Position numbers and translations under genes: made by a program. The notes below the pieces were generated by a model. That model did not search any database and had not been told where the DNA came from. It saw only the letters and a program-made list of their open reading frames with translations. From Alphaproteobacteria bacterium (GTDB taxonomy: Bacteria > Pseudomonadota > Alphaproteobacteria > Rickettsiales > VGDC01): DNA of 6,359 bases. The stretch lies in the NCBI GenBank assembly GCA_016869895.1, contig VGDC01000124.1:1-6359 (forward strand), read 5' to 3'. Of the stretch, positions 1 through 4,478 are shown piece after piece. Numbering within the stretch: position 1 is the stretch's first letter; the number at the start of each line of letters is the position of its first letter.

Positions 1-357
1 GACCTCGACCAGATCATGGCGGCGGCGGAGCATATCATGGAACCGCTGGATTTCAGCCGCACCGGTGTGATGATGGTGACCTGCGTGGGATATGACAGCA
101 ACGGCAATCTCATCGTGAAATGGCAGTATAAAGGCGGGGGGGACCTCGTGCGCTCAAGCAAGATAGGCGCGGTGAACGCCACCCCTGTCCTGCCCGCAGG
201 CTTCACCGTGGATAGCCGCGACAACGTGCTCATCGCCGAAACCTATTACACCTTCACACCGATGGTGAACGAGAGCATCGTCGACCCCATCGAGTTCTAC
301 CGAACCGCCTATTATCTCCCGCGTATGGGGGAATTAGGCACTTTGATCGTCAACTGA
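1..357 (+). CDS. TadE-like pilus assembly protein, C-terminal fragment
   Basis: The frame is open from the first base of the window (codons for D-L-D-Q-I precede the first Met at 16), so the 5' end of the gene, including the expected N-terminal membrane anchor, lies outside. The 118 visible residues end at TGA 355-357. The family assignment rests on the C-terminal pattern seen in TadE-like proteins of alphaproteobacteria: a 'Q...MAAAEHIMEPLDFSR' helix, a Trp-containing strand (KWQYKGGG), a 'AETYYTFTPM' strand close to the usual (V/A)E.xYxYxP motif, and a final 'FYRTAYYLPRMGELG' resembling the common Y.RPR..L ending. TadE-like proteins are pseudopilins or assembly factors of Flp/type IVc pili, inserted in the inner membrane with a periplasmic C-terminal domain. 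The gene sits 16 bp upstream of a TadG-like gene on the same strand, which strengthens the call. It could be a TadF-type paralogue; the missing N-terminus prevents a finer assignment. Confidence 0.75.
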   Translation, partial: DLDQIMAAAEHIMEPLDFSRTGVMMVTCVGYDSNGNLIVKWQYKGGGDLVRSSKIGAVNATPVLPAGFTVDSRDNVLIAETYYTFTPMVNESIVDPIEFYRTAYYLPRMGELGTLIVN

Positions 358-359
358 CC

Positions 360-366
360 GGAAGGA
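360..366 (+). promoter_or_regulatory. Ribosome binding site that fixes the TadG-like start
   Basis: The purine-rich GGAAGGA lies 7 nt before ATG 374. It directly abuts the in-frame GTG at 368, which is too close for initiation from that codon. The spacing therefore favours ATG 374 over GTG 368 as the start. Its position in the 16-bp gap after the TadE-like stop also argues for translation from a shared mRNA. Confidence 0.7.
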
Positions 367-373
367 AGTGGCC

Positions 374-1891
374 ATGGCATGGAAGAACCGCATCCGCACC
401 GCAGGCGCACGCATGCTGCGCGACGAAGGCGGGAACGTATTGATGTTCGTGGGGCTGGGGATGTTCGCGCTGGTCGGCGCAACCGGCGTGGCCGTGGATA
501 TGTCACGCCTGCAAAGCGCGCAGACCAAGCTGTCCAACGCGCTCGACTCCGCCGGCTTGGCCGCAGGCTCGAAAGCGCATTCCGCGAATGTGCAGCAGGT
601 CGTGAACAATTACATGGCGGTGAACTACCCGCCCGGCTTCCTTGATTCGACGCTGATGAGCACCACTGCGACCGTGAGTCAGGACAATACGGTCATCACC
701 CTTTCCGCCACCGCGCGCGTGCCGATGACTTTCATGCAGATTTTCGGCACGGAATATATGGATGTGGTCGCCAGCTCGGAAATCACCCGCGAGAACAAAG
801 GGCTGGAACTGGTGATGGCGCTGGACGTGACAGGTTCGATGGCCGGAACGAAAATCACCGATCTTCGGTCAGCCGCGACCGATATGGTGAATATCCTTTT
901 CGGTGACAAAGCGACCATGGAGAACCTGTATGTAGCGGTGGTGCCCTATGTGACCACCGTCAATATCGGGTCGGATAAAACCGCATGGCTGCGCAATTAC
1001 GACCTGAGCCGCTACCCCGCACAATACCCTGCTGGGGCTGTGAAGTGGAAAGGTTGCGTCGAATCGCGAACCCAATATCCGGTGACGAACGGATTGGATT
1101 TGACGGATGCGATACCCGAAGCGGGCAAACCGGAAACGCTTTTCCCCATGTATTTCTGGGAGAGCAACACGGTGCAGGCCTCCAACGCCCATAACAACCC
1201 GTGGATCACCAAGACCACCACGACCAAGAACGGCAAGACCACGACCACCACCACCGTGACGCTGAACGAAGGTTCGGGCTATACCGATGCGGCAGCAAAA
1301 GGACCGAACGTGGGGTGCGGCACGCCCATCACCCCCTTCACAACCCAGAAAGCCACGGTGCAGAGCGCCATCGACGCACTTGTGCCTTGGCGGCGCGGGG
1401 GCACGATGTCCAGCGAAGGCATGGCATGGGCATGGCGGGTGATTTCGCCGAAATGGCGGGGCATGTGGGGCAATCCCGACCTGCCGCTGGATTACAATAC
1501 CCCGCTGATGAGCAAAGCGGTCATCATGATGACGGACGGGGTGAACGAAATCTATACCGGCGTGTATCCTTATCTCGGCTCGGATTACACGTCCTACGGG
1601 CATATCCAGCAGAAGAAAATGGGCAATACCGTCGATACCACAGCCGAAGGCATCACGGCAGTGAACAGCAAGTTCGCCAGCATCTGCACGGCGATGAAAG
1701 CGCAGAACATCATCATCTACACTGTGACCTTCCAGCTGAATAACTCCACGGCATCGAACAACGCGCGTACGATGTTCCGCAACTGCGCCAGCAAACCGGA
1801 ATATTATTTCGACTCGCCCGACGGGGCGACGCTGCGCCAGTCCTTCCGCCAGATAGGCGATTCACTGGCGAATCTGATGATTAGCCGATAA
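374..1891 (+). CDS. tadG: TadG-like pilus assembly protein with von Willebrand A domain
   Basis: 505 residues from ATG 374, chosen over GTG 368 by Shine-Dalgarno spacing. Residues 15-65 form the Tad N-terminal module: a charged start, a 'DEGGNVLMF' motif, a membrane helix at about 22-41, then 'DMSRLQSAQTKLSNALDSA', which is typical of TadE/TadG-like proteins. From about residue 143 a vWA domain begins. Its metal-ion (MIDAS) site appears as D151-x-T153-x-S155 (DVTGS), a candidate middle Thr344 in 'RRGGT', and D388 in 'MMTDG'. The segment 'SSEGMAWAWRVISPKWRGMWG' (346-366) and the C-terminal 'YYFDSPDG...LRQSFRQIGDSLANL' are characteristic of alphaproteobacterial TadG. Four cysteines (228, 315, 438, 471) lie in the presumed periplasmic part and could make two disulfides. 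A Thr-rich stretch at 277-294 interrupts the domain. TadG belongs to the Tad/Flp pilus apparatus used for surface attachment and is thought to anchor or scaffold the pilus at the envelope. It appears to be the last gene of its operon, followed by a terminator. The family call is firm; the exact role is not established here. Confidence 0.88.
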   Translation: MAWKNRIRTAGARMLRDEGGNVLMFVGLGMFALVGATGVAVDMSRLQSAQTKLSNALDSAGLAAGSKAHSANVQQVVNNYMAVNYPPGFLDSTLMSTTATVSQDNTVITLSATARVPMTFMQIFGTEYMDVVASSEITRENKGLELVMALDVTGSMAGTKITDLRSAATDMVNILFGDKATMENLYVAVVPYVTTVNIGSDKTAWLRNYDLSRYPAQYPAGAVKWKGCVESRTQYPVTNGLDLTDAIPEAGKPETLFPMYFWESNTVQASNAHNNPWITKTTTTKNGKTTTTTTVTLNEGSGYTDAAAKGPNVGCGTPITPFTTQKATVQSAIDALVPWRRGGTMSSEGMAWAWRVISPKWRGMWGNPDLPLDYNTPLMSKAVIMMTDGVNEIYTGVYPYLGSDYTSYGHIQQKKMGNTVDTTAEGITAVNSKFASICTAMKAQNIIIYTVTFQLNNSTASNNARTMFRNCASKPEYYFDSPDGATLRQSFRQIGDSLANLMISR

Positions 1892-1905
1892 AGCGAATCC
1901 GGAAC

Positions 1906-1937
1906 AAAAAAAGGCCGCCCTTTGAGGCGGCCTTTTT
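1906..1937. terminator. Bidirectional intrinsic terminator between convergent genes
   Basis: A perfect 7-bp GC stem, GGCCGCC (1913-1919) with GGCGGCC (1926-1932), encloses a 6-nt loop. Seven A residues (1906-1912) precede it and five T residues (1933-1937) follow it, so the stem can extend by A-T pairs. Read rightward it gives a hairpin plus U-tract 15 bp after the TadG-like stop; read leftward it gives a hairpin plus a seven-U tract about 20 bp after the glycosyltransferase stop. It therefore can end both convergent transcripts. Confidence 0.92.
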
Positions 1938-1957
1938 CATGCGTATCACGACTGTTA

Positions 1958-4105
1958 TCAGTCGCCTGCTTTGACCTTGGGAGCCGGAAGCAGGAACCGC
2001 ACAGCAGCGCGGTAAGCCGGAAGGCTTGCGGTGGCCACGGTGCGGTAGGTGGTGCGCATGCCCGCGAAGATATCTTCGAAGGCGGCGCGCACGCCGATGA
2101 AGTTGACGAGGGCATAGGTGAAGAAGGCGGCGTTCACAGCCGTGAAACCGAACTTCGACCAGTTGCCCACATAGGCATAATACATAGCCAGCCCGAGGAA
2201 GTTCACGGTGAGCAGCACTTCCAGCGCGCTGTAAAGCGCGGGGGCGGCGGTGCGGCCGGGAATCTTCGGGGTGCGGCCGAAGGGAATCTTCTTACCCGTC
2301 AGCATCTGCTGGAACTGTTTGAACACACCACCGACGATGATCGGGAAGAGCATCAGGTTCAGGGCGCAGACGCGCAGCGAATCGCTGTATTTATAACCCG
2401 AGATTTTCAGGTCGCGGGAATAGAGCAGCAACAGCGGGATGGAGGAGACCACGATCGCCGGGGTGATGAGCTGGCGGCTGAAGGGGTAGAAATAGAACAT
2501 CAGCGACACGATGCAGCCCGCAGTGGTGAGCGCAAGATAGTTCACGCGCAGGAACATCTCCTTCGCCAGACGCAGGTCTTTCTTCTGCTTCCATGCATAG
2601 CCTAGCAGCTTCGGCAGGATGATGAGACCGCCGTTCGACCAGCGGCGACGCTGGATGAGCAGGGAGCCGAAATCCGGCGGGGTGGAGCTGAAGGTCATGC
2701 GCTCTGGATAGTTATACAGTTTCCAGCCCTTCGCCACGAGGTCGATGGTGGATTCGGTGTCCTCGATGACGGTGCGGTCTTGGATGTAGATGGTGACGCG
2801 TTTGCCTTCGGCCATCTTCACTTCTTTGATTTCCTCAAGGGCAGCACGGCGGAGCATGGCGTTCGCGCCGACCCAGTAGCTCGCATCCCAATGGGTGTAG
2901 CCCTGATGGGTGTGGAACTGCACGTCGATGCAGGCGCCGGCGATACGCTCGATGGGGTTCTCGCAACCGGGATAAGCGGAGCAAGGGGACTGTGCCACGG
3001 CGATACGCGCGTTCTTGGGCTGCTCCATCATATAGATCAGGCGCAGGACGTAATCGGAAAGCATGAGGCTGTCGGCATCGATGGTGTCGATGTAATCCGC
3101 ATGCTGGATGCTGAAAGTCGCGTCCACAGGCATGCATTCATGCAGCTCAAGGCCTTGCTCGGTCTGCACTTCTTTCCACGACTTGCCGATGAGCGCCATG
3201 TAGCAGTTCAGGTTCATCGCCTTGTTGGCTTCATGCGACAGATTCACGTATTTCTTGCGTTCGAAGCTGGAGAAGGCAACGGTGAAGATACCCGCGAGAC
3301 GGTTATAATGACGTGCCAGCATCAGTTCGGAGAAGACGACTTCGCCCTCGGCCTGTGCGCGGAAGGACTGGGCGCGGGCGGCATGTTTCTTGGCGGGATC
3401 AAGCAGGATGGCTTCGACGAAGAATTTCTCAGCGAAGTGCAGGTCTTCGACTGCCGTTTCACCGCAGAAGTCACGCGCCATGCCCTGCAGCCAGTCGGCC
3501 ACTTCATCATAATGCTTCGCGAGTTTATGGAGTTCAGCCGCTACATCGACCGCACCCGCGGCGCGGCGTGCTGCGAAGGCTTCGCGCTCCGCGTTGAAGC
3601 GGGCGGCATTGCCATCGAACATCGCCTGCAATTCGTGCGGCGTGTTGCGCGCAGCGGAAAGCAGCTGGATGTCTTCGTGGGTCTTGGGGTTCTGCGGATC
3701 ATCGACCAGCAGGACGACGTTCTTCGCAGGATACTCGGACAATGCGGCGGAGAGCATGGTCTGCATCACCACGCGCGGCTCTTCCTTATAGGACGGGATG
3801 AGGACGGTCAGCTCGGGAGCCTCGCGGTCATAGAGCGACTCGATAGCATCGCGCGATGCGGGGATATGCAAGCTTTTGCGGATGTAATGCCCGATAAGGC
3901 AGATGTGATACAGCATGTTGCTGTAGAGGATGATGAGCACGCAGAGCGCGAACCCAGCCACTTCGAGAATCAGGCGTGTGTTGCCCTCCTCCACCGCGAC
4001 CATCATTTCCTTGACCAGATATTCACCGACAAAACCGAACAGCACGAGGGTGGTGAACAGAGAGATGCGTGCAATCCACGCCTCACGTTTATAACGTGTC
4101 GTCAT
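1958..4105 (-). CDS. Membrane glycosyltransferase family 2, cellulose-synthase-like
   Basis: 715 residues, ATG at 4105-4103, TGA at 1960-1958. Two hydrophobic helices (about 11-31 and 45-68) precede a GT-A catalytic domain that starts at 'ELTVLIPSYKEEP' (98-110). Catalytic motifs of processive GT2 enzymes are all visible: D135-D136 in 'LLVDDPQNP', a KAxNLN motif at 295-300 (Met where Gly is usual), D343-A-D345, E448-D449 in 'VIEDTES' and Q485-RRRW-489. About five membrane helices follow (roughly 521-542, 546-563, 576-595, 623-645, 651-672), with a cytoplasmic 'GRTPKIPGR' segment at 610-618. This layout fits an inner-membrane enzyme that polymerises a nucleotide-sugar and may pass the polymer across the membrane. 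The substrate cannot be told from sequence. There is no C-terminal PilZ domain: only about 43 residues follow the last helix, so direct c-di-GMP control of the BcsA type is not expected. About 110-130 mostly helical residues lie between the first Asp motif and KAxNLN where cellulose synthases have few. The ribosome site is weak (AAAGG, 11 nt upstream). No partner synthase genes adjoin it. Confidence 0.9.
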   Translation of the reverse strand: MTTRYKREAWIARISLFTTLVLFGFVGEYLVKEMMVAVEEGNTRLILEVAGFALCVLIILYSNMLYHICLIGHYIRKSLHIPASRDAIESLYDREAPELTVLIPSYKEEPRVVMQTMLSAALSEYPAKNVVLLVDDPQNPKTHEDIQLLSAARNTPHELQAMFDGNAARFNAEREAFAARRAAGAVDVAAELHKLAKHYDEVADWLQGMARDFCGETAVEDLHFAEKFFVEAILLDPAKKHAARAQSFRAQAEGEVVFSELMLARHYNRLAGIFTVAFSSFERKKYVNLSHEANKAMNLNCYMALIGKSWKEVQTEQGLELHECMPVDATFSIQHADYIDTIDADSLMLSDYVLRLIYMMEQPKNARIAVAQSPCSAYPGCENPIERIAGACIDVQFHTHQGYTHWDASYWVGANAMLRRAALEEIKEVKMAEGKRVTIYIQDRTVIEDTESTIDLVAKGWKLYNYPERMTFSSTPPDFGSLLIQRRRWSNGGLIILPKLLGYAWKQKKDLRLAKEMFLRVNYLALTTAGCIVSLMFYFYPFSRQLITPAIVVSSIPLLLLYSRDLKISGYKYSDSLRVCALNLMLFPIIVGGVFKQFQQMLTGKKIPFGRTPKIPGRTAAPALYSALEVLLTVNFLGLAMYYAYVGNWSKFGFTAVNAAFFTYALVNFIGVRAAFEDIFAGMRTTYRTVATASLPAYRAAVRFLLPAPKVKAGD

Positions 4106-4161
4106 ATGCTACATTGCCTTTCGCAGTGCATTGCATGGGATAATGATGTCTGTAATTTTTC

Positions 4162-4189
4162 GGCTTGTCGATCCCCGTCCAAACAAGCC
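4162..4189. repeat. Inverted repeat at the predicted glycosyltransferase start point
   Basis: The half-sites GGCTTGT (4162-4168) and ACAAGCC (4183-4189) are perfect complements separated by 14 nt. Their centres are 21 bp apart, about two turns of B-DNA, so both face the same side of the helix. The repeat lies just downstream of the -10 candidate at 4195-4200 and covers the expected transcription start. It could be an operator for a dimeric regulator or, in RNA, a 5'-end stem-loop of the glycosyltransferase mRNA. No U-tract follows on either strand, so it is not an obvious terminator. Confidence 0.5.
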
Positions 4190-4194
4190 CCACC

Positions 4195-4223
4195 TTTATA
4201 TAGCAAACTTACACAAAATACAA
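4195..4223 (-). promoter_or_regulatory. Candidate sigma-70 promoter for the glycosyltransferase gene
   Basis: On the minus strand TTGTAT (4223-4218) is followed after 17 bp by TATAAA (4200-4195). The -10 matches the consensus at five of six positions and the -35 at three of six, and the spacing is ideal. The surrounding sequence is AT-rich compared with the rest of the window. Initiation would fall near 4188, giving a 5' leader of about 80 nt. Position and spacing support it, but the -35 is weak. Confidence 0.42.
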
Positions 4224-4238
4224 CGGGCATTTTCGCAC

Positions 4239-4324
4239 TGCGGCAGAGCGCCCATCGCCCCACCATCGCTTGCGGCAGCCGCCCCGTCGCCCACAAAATC
4301 TTGCGGCAGGAGGCATCGCCTCAC
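4239..4324. repeat. Three-unit degenerate direct repeat in the divergent promoter region
   Basis: The 8-mer TGCGGCAG occurs at 4239-4246, 4271-4278 and 4302-4309, so the units start 32 and 31 bp apart, near three helical turns. Each is followed by RTCGCC (4254-4259, 4286-4291, 4315-4320) and then CAC (4261-4263, 4292-4294, 4322-4324). The core with its preceding base, YTGCGGCAG, is nearly palindromic around a central G; the first copy, CTGCGGCAG, is perfectly so. The array lies between the two divergent promoter candidates. It could be a set of phased binding sites for a regulator or simply a decayed tandem duplication. Confidence 0.5.
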
Positions 4325-4329
4325 CCCTA

Positions 4330-4359
4330 TTGTCTTTTATACATGCCCAGCTGAATTAT
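4330..4359 (+). promoter_or_regulatory. Weak candidate promoter for the MscS-family gene
   Basis: TTGTCT (4330-4335) and AATTAT (4354-4359) are spaced by 18 bp and would start transcription near 4366, leaving a leader of about 110 nt before the GTG start. The -10 matches the consensus at four of six positions. Other AT-rich hexamers nearby, such as TATACA at 4338-4343, are about as good, so the true promoter is uncertain. Confidence 0.22.
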
Positions 4360-4467
4360 CCCGCGCGACGAGCAGCGATTATTTACGCGCTGGTAATGGC
4401 GCGGGAAAAATGGTTTCTTTATGCGTTTTTTGATGAGATGCTCGCCATCTGTATTTTCCTTATTCTT

Positions 4468-4471
4468 CAGG
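4468..4471 (+). promoter_or_regulatory. Weak ribosome binding site supporting the GTG start
   Basis: CAGG lies 7 nt upstream of GTG 4479. It is a short Shine-Dalgarno match but well placed. An in-frame TGA at 4434-4436 limits the reading frame upstream and no in-frame ATG, GTG or TTG occurs between that stop and 4479, so this is the first standard start available. Confidence 0.4.
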
Positions 4472-4478
4472 CTCCGCT

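Larger units (their letters stand above)
4106..4478. other. Divergent intergenic region, no gene seen
   Basis: This 373-bp stretch separates the divergent glycosyltransferase and MscS-family genes. It alternates in composition: AT-rich near 4141-4223, GC-rich at 4224-4320, then AT-rich again to 4478. It carries the promoter candidates and repeats listed separately. The open frames through it lack a credible ribosome site or a recognisable product, so I call no gene here. Its length and repeat content suggest a control region for one or both flanking genes. Confidence 0.7.

Noticed and set aside
869..1603. A 244-codon minus-strand frame opposite the TadG-like gene
   Set aside because: It is antisense to the vWA domain and gives an Arg/His/Gly-rich product with no motif and no upstream signals.
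1922..2605. A 227-codon plus-strand frame starting inside the terminator
   Set aside because: It begins in the terminator hairpin and runs antisense to the glycosyltransferase C-terminus; its composition (Gly, Glu, His, Arg) is that of a shadow frame.
4102..4296. A 64-codon minus-strand frame upstream of the glycosyltransferase
   Set aside because: It has a TTG start without a ribosome site, crosses the predicted promoter, and has no recognisable product; only the terminal ATGA overlap is of note and is reported separately.
4308..4313. A perfect AGGAGG in the intergenic region
   Set aside because: No start codon lies at a suitable distance downstream, and the hexamer falls within the third unit of the direct repeat, which explains it better.
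2780..4354. A 524-codon open frame on the plus strand opposite the glycosyltransferase gene
   Set aside because: It lies almost wholly antisense to a gene with clear catalytic motifs. Its product is rich in His, Asp and Gly without any recognisable domain, as expected from the complement of a codon-biased gene, and no ribosome site precedes it.
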